Source: Granulicella arctica
Lineage (GTDB): Bacteria; Acidobacteriota; Terriglobia; Terriglobales; Acidobacteriaceae
Reading direction: 5' to 3'
Assembly: GCF_013410065.1 (NCBI RefSeq)
Contig: NZ_JACCCW010000002.1
Location: 868,001-932,000, forward strand
DNA: 64,000 nt
Below the pieces are notes generated by a model. The model ran no database searches. It saw nothing but the letters and a program-made list of their open reading frames with translations, and had not been told where the DNA came from. The translations under genes and the position numbers were made by a program. Shown here one piece after another: positions 9,009 to 18,862 of this stretch. The first letter of the stretch is position 1, and each line of letters opens with the position of its first letter.

Positions 9009-12000
9009 ATGATGGACTTATTGAAAAGCAATAAAATCTGCACTGGCCAGTGCGCACAATCGCTATTACATCGAATACAACGCTCGATCGTTGTGTTCGC
9101 GATGTTATTGGTCGCGAGCACCGCTGCATTTGGGCAGTTGACCACAGCCGATATTCTTGGCACTGTGACGGACTCGAGTGGAGCTGTCATTCCCAACGCG
9201 AGCGTTACTCTGACAAATCTTGGGACCAACGAAAAGCGTACTTCGCAAACCAATGGTTCCGGTGACTACAGCTTCACACTGCTTCAGGTCGGACACTACT
9301 CTATTGCCGTCAAGTCTTCTGGCTTTCAAGCGTCAATTATTAAAGACCTCGCGGTTGAAGCCGGTGATCGTGCGCGTGCAGACGCTCATCTTCTGCCTGG
9401 TTTGGAGTCTACCGTTGTAGAGGTCACTGCGAGCACGCCGCTTCTTCAGGCTGACAATGCAACGGTAAGCTCCACTGTAACGGCGAAGGCAGTGCAGGAT
9501 CTTCCTTTGAACGGCCGTAACTTCGTGCAGCTTGTGGCACTTGTCCCTGGTGCTAATGAGGGGCCTGGCAACGGGCTCAGCAGCGGTGGCCGCCCTGATG
9601 ATCGACGCACCAATGCAGCTGGCCTCTCTATCAATGGACAGGATGAAAGCCTCAACAACTGGGTGGTTGATGGAGTCGACGACAACGAACGTATTATCGG
9701 CACCATCGGAATCAAGCCTAACGTTGAAGGCATTCAGGAGATCACGGTTCAGACCAACAGCTATGCCGCAGAGGCTGGCCGTACAGCAGGCGGTGTCATC
9801 AACATCGTTACCCGTTCTGGAACGAACCAGTTTCACGGATCTATCTACGAGTACTTCCGCAACGACATCTTCGATGCCCGCAACTTCTTCCAGACCGTAG
9901 ATCAAGGAGCTAAGCCCGAACTACGCCAGAACCAGTATGGTGGCAGCATCGGTGGGCCCATCTTTAGAGATAGAACCTTCTTCTATTTTGATTATGAAGG
10001 ATTCCGCCAGGTTTCTGGCGTCACTGACACCGGTACGGTGCCAACCCTCGCTGAATACAACAACATCAACAGTATCGGTGGCGGATCGCCCCAGGCTCTG
10101 CTTTCGACGAGTAACGGTACACTTCAGGCATATAACTCAGGGACTCCTATCAATCAGCTCACATTGAATTATCTGAAGCTGTTTCCGGCACCTACTAATA
10201 GCAGCCTTACCAGCAACTACACCATCAGCCCGAATAAGACGCAAAATTACAACACTTACGGTGCTCGAATCGACCACAAGATCAACGATAAGAATCAGCT
10301 CTTTGGGCGCTTCTCATATAACAGTGTCGACAGCTTCACGCCTCCGAATTTTGGAACAGTGAATGGTGTTCAGGTCAGCGGCGGCAGATACAACTTCGAC
10401 GGTCCGGCAACTAATATCGCTCAGCAGTGGGTCCTGGGTTATACCCACATCTTTACGCCTGCGCTGCTGGTTGACTTTAGAGCAGGGTTCACTCGGATCA
10501 ACAATCTGTCTCTCCCGCTCAACTATGGCAAGGGTGTTGATCAATCCGTGATCGGATTTCCCGCGAGCATGACCTCTTTCAGTCCTTTCGCAGATTCGCT
10601 GACGCCAGTCTCGATTGGTCCCTTCGGCGATATTGGTGACGGCGCGTATGTTCCGCTTCAAGACATCGACAACACCTTCCAATACAACGGTACGGTCAGT
10701 TGGACCAAGGGCAACCACAACTTCAAGTTTGGGGCCAGCTTGATTCGCAGACAGGCCCGTAACGTGCAAAGTGCCTCCGCGGTGGGTGCGTACAGCTTCA
10801 ACCTGCCCAGCGATAACGTCCATCTGTCGACCAATACCGCTGATCAGAACCAGTTGGCTACGCAGAGCAACCAGATTGCATCCACTCTCCTGGGTGCCTT
10901 CAATAACCAGCAGCGCAACTTCAACCTCTCTCCTCCTGACTACAGAAGCTGGGAACCGGGTGGCTTCGTGCAGGATAGCTGGAAGACAACCTCGAAGCTG
11001 ACGCTGCTGCTAGGCGTACGCTATGACATCTACACTCCTTTCACTGAAGCGCATAATCATATTTCGAACTTCGACTTTTTACAGGCGCTTTCTTCCTCAG
11101 CAACAAGCGTATCCAGTGCACTGAAGATTGCCGGGGTGAACGGCGTCAGCGATACTGCGGGTATTCCAACTCAATACAACAACGTGGCTCCGCGTATTGG
11201 TTTTGCATATTCTGCGACGCCCTCCATTGTCATTCGGGGTGGTTATGGACTTAGCTACTTTCCTGGCAACTATACCTCTAACGGCGATCTGAAGAACGCC
11301 CCGTTCACCTCTGTCTATAACCCCTCCTGCCAGTCCACCATTGCTGTTCAGCTCGAAAAGTCTCAAAATGGTGGTCTTCTCCCCGAAGGACAAAACCCGG
11401 ACTGCGCGCTTCAGGGGCAGCCTGGAGCTCTTTCGAGTACTCAGGCAATCCCAGTTCCTGCGGCTCCTTCGGCGGCCCAAATCGCTAATCTGTCCAGCAT
11501 CCCCGGCCTGGGATTCGTTGCAGAAGCTACCAACTTCAAGTCTGCTCTTATCCAACAGTTCAATCTACAGGTGGAGCAACAGGTCGGTGCCAACGTCTTC
11601 ACCCTCGGCTATGTCGGCAATATCGGTCAGCACCTGCCGGAATCCATCAACAACATCAACCAGCCCCTGCCGTTCAATCCTTTGGCTACGCTTGGAAGTG
11701 CAGCCAACCCAGTGGGAGGGGCACGTCCTCTTAGCAACCTGCTTTCCAATCTGGGTGGTGTTAGCTATCTCGCTACCGAAGGTGTCTCCAATTACAGCGC
11801 GTTGCAGGCATCCTTTCAGCGCCGTTTTACCAAGGGGTTGGCTTTCGATGCGAACTATACCTGGGCCAAGGCGTTGAGCGACATCACCGGCTTCTCCGAA
11901 CAGGGTGATCAGGGTTGGAGCAACAGCCTTCCAACCAACATCCGGGCAACGGAGTACGGCATTGCGGAAGACGATATTCAAAACCGCTTTGCTCTCTCGC

Positions 12001-12584
12001 TGAACTACGAACTGCAGTATGGGAGGGAGTTCACCGGGATCAAGAAAGCAGTCCTCTCTGGATGGCAGACGAATATGATCGCTGTCTGGCAGAGCGGAAA
12101 GCCCTTCAGCATCGTTAGTAGCGGCAATGGTGCCGATAATCCTAGTGATTGCGATACGACGGGGGTTTGCAAACCGCGTGGTTTCAACAATCGTGCGGTC
12201 CCGCAAAACAGCGGTGGAGCTGATCGGCCAGATACGATTGCGGACCCTCGGTCGGGTCACAAGACCCTTACTGAATTCTTCAATACGGCAGCCTTTGCTC
12301 CTCAACCCCTCGGGACGATTGGGAACACCCAGCGCAACTCGCTGTTTGGACCTGACTTCCGTCACGTCGACCTATCCTTGTTCAAGAACTTTCCTGTCAC
12401 GGAACGTGTGAACCTACAGTTCCGTGTCGAGTCTTTCAACATCTCGAACACGCCGAACTTTTTCATCGCGAATAACAACAGTGCAAATCAGCAGTTTGGC
12501 AACGCGGCGTTTGGTACGATTTCGGCAACTGATCCGAACTACGTTCCGCGGCAGTATCAGTTTGTTCTCAAAGCGCAGTTCTAA
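9009..12584 (+). CDS. TonB-dependent receptor with carboxypeptidase-regulatory domain (Oar-like)
   Basis: This 1191-aa outer-membrane receptor has a signal peptide ending at about residue 43 (core IVVFAMLLVASTAAFG), a CarboxypepD_reg-like Ig domain (ADILGTVTDSSGAVIPNASV ... DYSFTLLQVGHYSI), a TonB plug (LPLNGRNFVQLVALVPG ... IQEITVQTNSYAAEAGRTAG) and a long beta-barrel ending FVLKAQF. Receptors of this size and order are expanded in Acidobacteriota and are thought to import large ligands such as oligosaccharides. I chose the ATG at 9009 because GAGGAA lies 5-7 bases upstream. The gene is divergent from the LacI-family gene, so control by that regulator is plausible. It ends at the strong hairpin at 12606. 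Confidence 0.9.
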   Translation: MMDLLKSNKICTGQCAQSLLHRIQRSIVVFAMLLVASTAAFGQLTTADILGTVTDSSGAVIPNASVTLTNLGTNEKRTSQTNGSGDYSFTLLQVGHYSIAVKSSGFQASIIKDLAVEAGDRARADAHLLPGLESTVVEVTASTPLLQADNATVSSTVTAKAVQDLPLNGRNFVQLVALVPGANEGPGNGLSSGGRPDDRRTNAAGLSINGQDESLNNWVVDGVDDNERIIGTIGIKPNVEGIQEITVQTNSYAAEAGRTAGGVINIVTRSGTNQFHGSIYEYFRNDIFDARNFFQTVDQGAKPELRQNQYGGSIGGPIFRDRTFFYFDYEGFRQVSGVTDTGTVPTLAEYNNINSIGGGSPQALLSTSNGTLQAYNSGTPINQLTLNYLKLFPAPTNSSLTSNYTISPNKTQNYNTYGARIDHKINDKNQLFGRFSYNSVDSFTPPNFGTVNGVQVSGGRYNFDGPATNIAQQWVLGYTHIFTPALLVDFRAGFTRINNLSLPLNYGKGVDQSVIGFPASMTSFSPFADSLTPVSIGPFGDIGDGAYVPLQDIDNTFQYNGTVSWTKGNHNFKFGASLIRRQARNVQSASAVGAYSFNLPSDNVHLSTNTADQNQLATQSNQIASTLLGAFNNQQRNFNLSPPDYRSWEPGGFVQDSWKTTSKLTLLLGVRYDIYTPFTEAHNHISNFDFLQALSSSATSVSSALKIAGVNGVSDTAGIPTQYNNVAPRIGFAYSATPSIVIRGGYGLSYFPGNYTSNGDLKNAPFTSVYNPSCQSTIAVQLEKSQNGGLLPEGQNPDCALQGQPGALSSTQAIPVPAAPSAAQIANLSSIPGLGFVAEATNFKSALIQQFNLQVEQQVGANVFTLGYVGNIGQHLPESINNINQPLPFNPLATLGSAANPVGGARPLSNLLSNLGGVSYLATEGVSNYSALQASFQRRFTKGLAFDANYTWAKALSDITGFSEQGDQGWSNSLPTNIRATEYGIAEDDIQNRFALSLNYELQYGREFTGIKKAVLSGWQTNMIAVWQSGKPFSIVSSGNGADNPSDCDTTGVCKPRGFNNRAVPQNSGGADRPDTIADPRSGHKTLTEFFNTAAFAPQPLGTIGNTQRNSLFGPDFRHVDLSLFKNFPVTERVNLQFRVESFNISNTPNFFIANNNSANQQFGNAAFGTISATDPNYVPRQYQFVLKAQF

Positions 12585-12605
12585 CCCAAGACGGTACACG
12601 CAAAG

Positions 12606-12644
12606 CAAAGCGGCAGGGAGAGTACTCTCTGCCGCTTTGTTTTG
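12606..12644. terminator. Strong intrinsic terminator between convergent TonB receptors
   Basis: A 14-bp stem (AAAGCGGCAGGGAG pairing with CTCTCTGCCGCTTT, one G-U pair) closes a 4-base loop AGTA and is followed by GTTTTGCT. It lies in the 87-base gap between the convergent genes ending at 12584 and 12672, so it serves the plus-strand gene and could stop transcription from both sides. Confidence 0.85.
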
Positions 12645-12671
12645 CTAACTATGTGTTTTAGATGTGACCAC

Positions 12672-15600
12672 CTAAAAAGCTAACTGGAGTGACATCTGGA
12701 TTTGACGAGGGCTGCCAATGGTTTTGTTGACTGCTCCGAGACCGCTGGGGCAGCTATAGAAAGGATTAGGGGTTGTGGACACGCTGTTGGTGCTTGTGCA
12801 ACCCGTGGGCGAAACGGCTGTACCGGAAACAGGGAAGTCGTTGTATCCAGCGTTCTGCGTCACGTTGTCGACTGGGATATCGAAGCTCGACGTATTTGTA
12901 AGGTTGAAGACGTCGAAGGTGTATTTGAGGGCGAAGCGATCTGTGATCTGGCTCACTTTCACAAGAGAAGCATCGGCTCGCTTCTGAAAGGCCTGGCGGA
13001 AGATATTGCGCTGGCCACTTGTGAAGTTGGTTTCGAAGGGATCGTTTGTGGGGATGCCACCGTTCAGACCTCCTGGATTGAGAAGCGGCAACGTGAAGCA
13101 GCTTGCATTCAGAGCTGGGGGGCCGAATGCACCGGAATGACCTGTGAGTGCGCTCTTCGCTGTGCATCCGGCTGCGAGTGGAACAATTGGATTGGTGATG
13201 CCGTCTGATGTACCGTAAAACACGCTGCCTACCGCGCCGCTGTAATCGACTATGCTGTAGGGCTGACCTGATTGCAGGATAGTTAGCCCTTGTAGCTGCC
13301 AGCCATCTACAATCTTGTGCGCCAGCGTGTTGCCGACGAAGAAGGTTGGCAACCGATACACATAGGTGAAGTTCATCACGTGGGTGCGGTCGAAGTCTGA
13401 TGATGCGTAGGCATCGCGCAGGTTCAGAGGATTATTGCCGTTGTAAAACAATCCGAGTCCGCTCTGCTCATCGAGCGCATGCGAGAAGGTATACGAGAAG
13501 CCGACTTGAACGCCATGGCTCATTCTTTTTTCGACATGGGCGGTCAGCGCATTGTACGCGGATACGCCGGCAGCTCGGTAGCTTTCCGACTCCGCAGAGT
13601 AACCGACGTATGGCACGCGCAGGTCGATGTTGCCACCCTCATACGTGTGCTGGTATGGCCCTTGTTGGTTCGGAAGTTGAATGGGGTTGAAGTTTACATC
13701 GACGAGACTGTAACCATAGGTGTATTGCTGTCCATTGATAACGTTGCTCGGAGTTGCAGTACCTGCCTGATTGAAGGGAATTGGAATGACCTGATGACGT
13801 CCCAGGTTGCCAACATAGCCGAGCGTGATTGCGAGATCGTTACGCGGCTGCCATTGCATGTCGAGGGTGTAGTTGATGGTGTAGGGCAGCTTGTTGGCGC
13901 GATCGTATGTCGCCAATGTGTATGGCTGCGCTCCGGCTATCAACTCGTTATTGCCTGGAAGGTATTTCGAGATATCGGATGCCTTGCCGGTGGGAATGTC
14001 CGAAGCGAGGATGGATGCGCCCCACGGGTTCTCGATCGAGTAGCCTGCTGCGGGATCGCAGGTTGGAATATAGCCCTGATAGTAGTAGACGGAAGAGCAT
14101 ACCTTCGTGTTCACAAAGGGAGGCGACTGGTTTACGCCGAAGGGACCGCCGGTCGTCTGGCCCGCAGCATAGCCGGGCGAGAGGTAGGTGAAGAGTTCGC
14201 CGCGATCATAGTAGATGCCGGTGCCGCCGCGAACGACGATCTTGCTCTTGAGAGCGGCTGGACTCCATGCAAATCCAAGCCGCGGAGCGATGCCCCACTG
14301 ACGCCCTGTTAAGGTTGTGTTGCTCACGCCTTGTGTTGCCTCTGCGTTGTTGCCGGCGATGATAAAACCATTCGAAGTGGAAGAGCTCAACTCTCCAGTC
14401 GTTGCGTTGAAGGAGTAAGCCGAGGGGTCGAAGTTATAGATGCGCCCATTCTTTTCGGTAAGTCCGCCGTTCCAGTCGTACCGGATGCCGGCAGTTAATG
14501 AAAGTGTCGGAGTAACCTGGAACTTGTCCTGCAAATAGGTTCCTACCTGATTGGCGCGATAGTAACGGTTCGCATTGCCGAGCAAGATGGAGGTTGTAGT
14601 GAAGTCATCGTTGACGGTTACTTGTCCCTGGAGGAACTGCGCAAAGTCAGCGGTCGCGATCTGTCCCATGTTGTTGCGACGGTCGCGGGTGTTGAGCTGG
14701 GTGTAGGCGTAGCTGCCGCCAAAGGTAAGCGTGTGGCGGCCGAGCGTCCAAATAGCATTCGTTGAGGGCATCAGGCGATTTTGAAAGACGCCGGTGAAGG
14801 CACTCTGTGCCTGGCCGCCGGCTCCGATATTGAGCGTGGCGTTTGTTACGGGACCTTGGCTTACGCCGTTAGCTCCTATCCCTGTATTAGCCGGAGAGTT
14901 GTTCCCAAAGACGTCGATGATACTGATTCCGGGAAAGTAGGATGAGCCAAAGGTGTTGATGGATGCGGCGGAGTTTCCGCCGATGTCATTTGGCCCGAAG
15001 AGCTGATCGTTGGTTACATAAGCTTTTTGGCGCATGAAGCCCAACGTTTGCGTGGTGCTTAGATTGCTCTTTAGCGTATAGGTGTTGCTGATGGATGCGA
15101 CCTGGCTTCCGGCATCGATGTGCGCGCCGAAGCCGGATACGTTGGAGAATGCATAAGGGGCGGTGCCTGGGTCGTGTTGATAGTAATACTTGAAGGCGAG
15201 AGCATCCTTTGCACTCGCTGTGTAGTCAAGGTTCGCGACTGCCTGGTCTGCGATGAAGTATGCGGTTCCAGGGATGAAGGCGTTGTCGGGGATCGTGTAT
15301 GTCGGTGCGCTGCCGGTGGCGGATGGAATGAGGTACTGGCCATTGGGGAGCTTGTAATTAAACAGCGCATACGCAACCGGGCTGATGGCACCCGGCGTTA
15401 CCGGAGGCGTGCTGTAAATCGTCGAGGTTGTTGTGTTGGCAGAGGGGAAGTTGGCGTTTGCGATTCCTGCGAGCGCGCCTGGGCTTCTGTCATCGGTTAG
15501 ATTATTCGGGACTGTCAGTCGCGAGTCGCCGATCTCCTGGTCGCTCACATGGGTGTGCTGGTAGGAGAGGAAAAGGAACAGCTTGTCCTTGATAATGGGT

Positions 15601-16610
15601 GCTCCAGCGGTTGCACCTGCCGAGTAGCGGTGTAGTTGGGGGACCTTCTGGGCATCGGGAATATGGTCGTCCTGCTTGAAGAAGAAGGGCGCGGCATTGA
15701 TCCAATCGGTTCCGCGATGCACGTAGGCGCTGCCATGGATGCTATTGGTGCCGGACGCTGTGCTCATGTCCAGATGAGCGCCGCTCGTCGAGCCCTGTTG
15801 TGCATCGTACATTGATGTGTTTACTCGCACTTCGGCGAGCGTCTCTGGCGCTGGAGTAGGGAGGGCCTCTCCGATTGCGAGGTATACTGATGCGCTTGTC
15901 TGCATCACGCCGTTGCCACCGCTGTTGCCCACGCCTGTGTTGTTGACCACGCGCGCGGACGAGACTTGACTGGTGCTTTTACCATTGAAGAGATTGCTTG
16001 CGTCGACTCCATTGAGATAGAACGAGTTGCTTGTATCGCGTTGGCCATTCGCCCAGATCGGCGCGTTGCCAAGACCTGTATTGGCACCGGTGCCGCTGGT
16101 AAGTTCCGCGTTGACGCCAGGCGAGAGTATCGCGAGTCCTGTGAAACTGCCGGTAGGCAGTGGCACGGATTCGATCTGTTGCTTGTCCATGATGTAGCCG
16201 TTGGTTGTATCGACGGCATTCATCAAAGGAGTCGCCTCGACGGTTACAGAGCTTGTTACTGAGCCGACGGTCAGGCTTACATTGACGGTAGCGGTTCGAT
16301 CGGCCTGTACGACTACGCCGGGAAACCTGGCTGTTTGAAAGCCATCCTGTGTAAATGTCAAGGTATAGGCACCGATCGGGAGATTCGGAAACTCATAGAA
16401 GCCATTTTTGGCTGCGGTCTGTGTGCGCTTCAAGCCTGTCTGGTCACCGGTTGCGGTGATGGTTGTTCCAGGAAGAATTCCCCCCTGTCCGTCGGTGACG
16501 ACTCCGGTCAGTCCCCCTAGTGTTTGTTGGGAGAGACACAGTTTGACGCTGGATAGAAGCAGCAGGAAAAGAAGGGATTTGCCAAAAAAAATGCGGGAGC
16601 GCAATGACAT
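12672..16610 (-). CDS. Giant TonB-dependent receptor with carboxypeptidase-regulatory domain
   Basis: This 1312-aa outer-membrane receptor has a signal peptide (core SLLFLLLLSSVKLCLSQ), a CarboxypepD_reg-like domain (GGLTGVVTDGQGGILPGTTI ... GFYEFPNLPIGAYTL), a TonB plug (IESVPLPTGSFTGLAILSPG) and a very long beta-barrel ending QMSLQLAF. It is slightly longer than the receptor it faces and belongs to the same Oar-like class. Uptake of a large carbohydrate or peptide ligand is inferred from the family. It stands alone on the minus strand. About 100 bases upstream is a LacI-type palindrome (16711-16724), so repression by a LacI-family protein is possible. Confidence 0.9.
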   Translation of the reverse strand: MSLRSRIFFGKSLLFLLLLSSVKLCLSQQTLGGLTGVVTDGQGGILPGTTITATGDQTGLKRTQTAAKNGFYEFPNLPIGAYTLTFTQDGFQTARFPGVVVQADRTATVNVSLTVGSVTSSVTVEATPLMNAVDTTNGYIMDKQQIESVPLPTGSFTGLAILSPGVNAELTSGTGANTGLGNAPIWANGQRDTSNSFYLNGVDASNLFNGKSTSQVSSARVVNNTGVGNSGGNGVMQTSASVYLAIGEALPTPAPETLAEVRVNTSMYDAQQGSTSGAHLDMSTASGTNSIHGSAYVHRGTDWINAAPFFFKQDDHIPDAQKVPQLHRYSAGATAGAPIIKDKLFLFLSYQHTHVSDQEIGDSRLTVPNNLTDDRSPGALAGIANANFPSANTTTSTIYSTPPVTPGAISPVAYALFNYKLPNGQYLIPSATGSAPTYTIPDNAFIPGTAYFIADQAVANLDYTASAKDALAFKYYYQHDPGTAPYAFSNVSGFGAHIDAGSQVASISNTYTLKSNLSTTQTLGFMRQKAYVTNDQLFGPNDIGGNSAASINTFGSSYFPGISIIDVFGNNSPANTGIGANGVSQGPVTNATLNIGAGGQAQSAFTGVFQNRLMPSTNAIWTLGRHTLTFGGSYAYTQLNTRDRRNNMGQIATADFAQFLQGQVTVNDDFTTTSILLGNANRYYRANQVGTYLQDKFQVTPTLSLTAGIRYDWNGGLTEKNGRIYNFDPSAYSFNATTGELSSSTSNGFIIAGNNAEATQGVSNTTLTGRQWGIAPRLGFAWSPAALKSKIVVRGGTGIYYDRGELFTYLSPGYAAGQTTGGPFGVNQSPPFVNTKVCSSVYYYQGYIPTCDPAAGYSIENPWGASILASDIPTGKASDISKYLPGNNELIAGAQPYTLATYDRANKLPYTINYTLDMQWQPRNDLAITLGYVGNLGRHQVIPIPFNQAGTATPSNVINGQQYTYGYSLVDVNFNPIQLPNQQGPYQHTYEGGNIDLRVPYVGYSAESESYRAAGVSAYNALTAHVEKRMSHGVQVGFSYTFSHALDEQSGLGLFYNGNNPLNLRDAYASSDFDRTHVMNFTYVYRLPTFFVGNTLAHKIVDGWQLQGLTILQSGQPYSIVDYSGAVGSVFYGTSDGITNPIVPLAAGCTAKSALTGHSGAFGPPALNASCFTLPLLNPGGLNGGIPTNDPFETNFTSGQRNIFRQAFQKRADASLVKVSQITDRFALKYTFDVFNLTNTSSFDIPVDNVTQNAGYNDFPVSGTAVSPTGCTSTNSVSTTPNPFYSCPSGLGAVNKTIGSPRQIQMSLQLAF

Positions 16611-16845
16611 AAAGATGTCTCCAGAGGATTGGTGGTTATAACGTTACGAACGCAAATGAGGATTGATGACGAAGGCACGAGAACAGGCGCTTCGGCAACG
16701 GGCGGATCAATGGAAACACTTTCACTGCCATATGTTGCGATGCAGTGTGACTCTTCAGCTAGGTTGGCTTCTCTGAACGATAACGCATTCTAAACTGATT
16801 GGCGAGATATTAATCTGTCGATCTTTTATGGGCGATAGCCGCCTT
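16611..16845. promoter_or_regulatory. Divergent promoter region of receptor and APC permease
   Basis: No gene is visible here. The stretch contains TGGAAACACTTTCA at 16711-16724, a half-conserved LacI-type palindrome, and TAACGTTA at about 16635, close to the receptor start. Both are plausible operator sites for the receptor gene, but this is pattern only. Confidence 0.3.
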
Positions 16846-16886
16846 GGGTGGGCGCAAATAGAGTGTTATGCTCTCTCTACCCACCC
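16846..16886 (+). promoter_or_regulatory. Leader hairpin of APC permease gene
   Basis: GGGTGGG (16846-16852) pairs with CCCACCC (16880-16886), and inside it AGAG (16860-16863) pairs with CTCT (16871-16874). The structure ends 41 bases before the permease start at 16928 and contains an in-frame ATG at 16868. If transcribed it would be a stable 5' leader structure; otherwise it could be a protein-binding inverted repeat. Confidence 0.4.
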
Positions 16887-16927
16887 GACGTTTTAGTCGC
16901 GCTATTTTTGCGAAGCTGGAGTTCCGC

Positions 16928-18358
16928 ATGATGTCGAGTCAATCCGAGGTTCTTGAAGGAGTCTTATTGGGAGATTTGGACACTGTGACAGGCGCGCAAA
17001 CCGGTTTGCGTCATCATGTGCTCTCTCCCATGGAGACTCTTGGCCAATCGATCTCTACGATTGCGCCGAGCACCTCGCCGACCATGACGATTCCCCTTGT
17101 GTTTGCGGTCGCGGGTAATGGGACGTGGCTTGCTTATCTGCTTGCAACGTGCTCGGTGTATCTCGTTGCTCTCTGTATTCGCAGTTTTGCCCGTGATTCG
17201 GCCTCTCCGGGGTCGCTGTATGTTTATGCAACCTCCACTCTTCCTCCGGCTGCGGGAGCTCTTACGGCGTGGGCGTTACTGCTTGCCTATATTGCGACGG
17301 GTTCTTCCGTGATTGGGGGCTTCGTCAACTATGGGATGGTGGTGCTCGAAACGCTGACTCCGTGGCGTCATGCTTCGGTCGCCGTTCCGGTTTTGTTGGC
17401 GGTGTTCGTCACGGTCGTCTCAGTTTGGATCGCGTATCGTGATGTTCGCATCTCTGCCCGCCTCATGCTCTGGATCGAAGGGACATCCGCTCTTCTCATC
17501 ACGATTGTCCTCATTGCGATCCTGGTGCATGATGGCTTTCATTTCGATATACAACAGCTCGAGTTGAAAGGTGCGTCGGTCCAGGGTATCCGGCTTGGAA
17601 TGGTTCTCGCGCTCTTCAGCTTCGTCGGCTTTGAAAGCGCCACGACTCTGGGGGCCGAGGCGCGGGAACCGCTTCGCAGCATTCCTCGTGCGGTTCTCCA
17701 GAGCGCCATTCTTTGCGGCCTCTTCTTTATTCTCGCAGCCTATGGGGAGACCCTTGGCTATCGGCCTACAGGCCAGAATCTTGCCGATACCACTGCGCCG
17801 TTTCACTTGCTGTCCTCGCGTATCGGGATGCCCGTCTTTGGCCCGCTTGTGGATATTGGTGTGCTGGTCAGTATGTTTGCGGCCACGCTAGGCTGCATCA
17901 CTGCCGCTGCGCGAGTGCTTCTCCTTATGTCCCACAATGGCCTTACGCATGGGGCGCTGCGGAAGGTTCATCTACGCAATCAGACTCCTGGTCTGGCGGT
18001 TCTCGTTGTTGGTGTGCTTGCCTGTTTGCCTGCGGCATGGCTCTCCGCGCGCGGGGCCAGCGGAGCCGATATTTATGGCTGGATGGGATCTTTTGCCACG
18101 TACGGTTTCATCACCGTTTACGGCCTTGTTGCCATTGCTCTGCCGATTGCGCTCCATCGCAAGGGGCAGCTCCGGCTCGCACAACTGTTGCTCGCCGCAG
18201 GTGCGGCAGCCGCCATGATGCTCGCGCTTGAAGGCAGTATCTATCCAGTGCCGCCACGTCCGTACTCGTGGCTGCCTTATCTTTATCTCTCATGCCTGTT
18301 TATAGCGCTCGGGTGGTTCTTCTTCGCACGGTACCGTTCTGCGAGAATGACTGCATAG
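16928..18358 (+). CDS. APC-superfamily amino acid permease
   Basis: This 476-aa inner-membrane transporter has about 12 hydrophobic segments. It has features of the amino acid-polyamine-organocation family: a first broken helix (SPMETLGQSISTIAPSTSP) and a sixth helix with LFSFVGFESATTLGAEAREP, the usual substrate-binding region. I chose the ATG at 16928 because GGAG lies 6 bases upstream; the ATG at 16868 falls inside a hairpin and would add a non-hydrophobic, Arg-rich start. The substrate is not certain. The neighbour at 18407 is a cytosine deaminase on the opposite strand, so the pairing is not an operon. A hairpin follows the stop codon. Confidence 0.85.
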   Translation: MMSSQSEVLEGVLLGDLDTVTGAQTGLRHHVLSPMETLGQSISTIAPSTSPTMTIPLVFAVAGNGTWLAYLLATCSVYLVALCIRSFARDSASPGSLYVYATSTLPPAAGALTAWALLLAYIATGSSVIGGFVNYGMVVLETLTPWRHASVAVPVLLAVFVTVVSVWIAYRDVRISARLMLWIEGTSALLITIVLIAILVHDGFHFDIQQLELKGASVQGIRLGMVLALFSFVGFESATTLGAEAREPLRSIPRAVLQSAILCGLFFILAAYGETLGYRPTGQNLADTTAPFHLLSSRIGMPVFGPLVDIGVLVSMFAATLGCITAAARVLLLMSHNGLTHGALRKVHLRNQTPGLAVLVVGVLACLPAAWLSARGASGADIYGWMGSFATYGFITVYGLVAIALPIALHRKGQLRLAQLLLAAGAAAAMMLALEGSIYPVPPRPYSWLPYLYLSCLFIALGWFFFARYRSARMTA

Positions 18359-18363
18359 CTCGC

Positions 18364-18395
18364 ACCATGCACGGGAGAACGGGATCGTGCATGGT
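18364..18395. terminator. Hairpin between convergent permease and deaminase genes
   Basis: A perfect 10-bp stem (ACCATGCACG with CGTGCATGGT) encloses a 12-base loop in the 48-base gap between two convergent genes. No U-run follows on either strand, so it is a likely but not classical terminator. Confidence 0.5.
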
Positions 18396-18406
18396 CAAGT
18401 AAGTGG

Positions 18407-18862
18407 TCAGTCATGCCCTATATCTTCGTTCCAGACCTCTGGATTCTGTGCGATGTACTCGGTCATCATCTCCACGCATTCGGATGAATCGAGATCGACG
18501 ATGTGCACTCCGCTTTCGCGAAGCCAATCGAGGCCGCCAGAGAAGGTACGGCTTTCTCCGACAATGACCGTACGAAAGCCAAACTGCCGGATCAGTCCGC
18601 TACAGTACCAGCACGGAGCAAGTGTTGTTACCAGTGTGATCTCGCGATAGCTTCGCTGGCGTCCTGCGCGGCGAAACGCATCGGTCTCTCCATGCGCGGA
18701 GGGGTCACCGTCTTGCACTCTGCGGTTGTGTCCAGAGCTCAACAGTTGTCCATCCGTCGCGAACATCGCTGCTCCAATGGGAATACCGCCCTCGGCCAAG
18801 CCTTTACGTGCTTCAGCCACGGCAACCTTCAACATCTCTGCAAGGTTTGTGTTGTCACTCAT
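18407..18862 (-). CDS. Cytosine deaminase, yeast (Fcy1) type
   Basis: This 151-aa zinc hydrolase would convert cytosine to uracil. Zinc and catalytic residues are visible as HGE (His57, Glu59) and PCWYC (Cys84, Cys87). What singles it out from tRNA-adenosine and guanine deaminases is resemblance along the whole length to the fungal enzyme, as I recall it: GIPIGA near the start, SGHNRR, TTLAPC, then VIVGES and a C-terminus PEVWNEDIG, the region that closes the active site in yeast Fcy1. E. coli CodA is unrelated in fold. No ribosome-binding site is evident at the ATG. The gene is downstream of the two-component regulator on the same strand with an 89-base gap holding nested inverted repeats. 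Confidence 0.8.
   Translation of the reverse strand: MSDNTNLAEMLKVAVAEARKGLAEGGIPIGAAMFATDGQLLSSGHNRRVQDGDPSAHGETDAFRRAGRQRSYREITLVTTLAPCWYCSGLIRQFGFRTVIVGESRTFSGGLDWLRESGVHIVDLDSSECVEMMTEYIAQNPEVWNEDIGHD

Noticed and set aside
8704..9012. 102-codon frame before the TonB receptor with an ATGA overlap
   Set aside because: It lacks a ribosome-binding site, third-position G/C bias and any recognisable domain; the overlap is probably chance.
13479..14312. 277-codon plus-strand frame inside the giant receptor gene
   Set aside because: It is antisense to a well-supported beta-barrel coding region and has no ribosome-binding site or domain.
16868..16927. Upstream ATG for the APC permease
   Set aside because: It falls within a hairpin and lacks a ribosome-binding site; 16928 has GGAG at the right distance.
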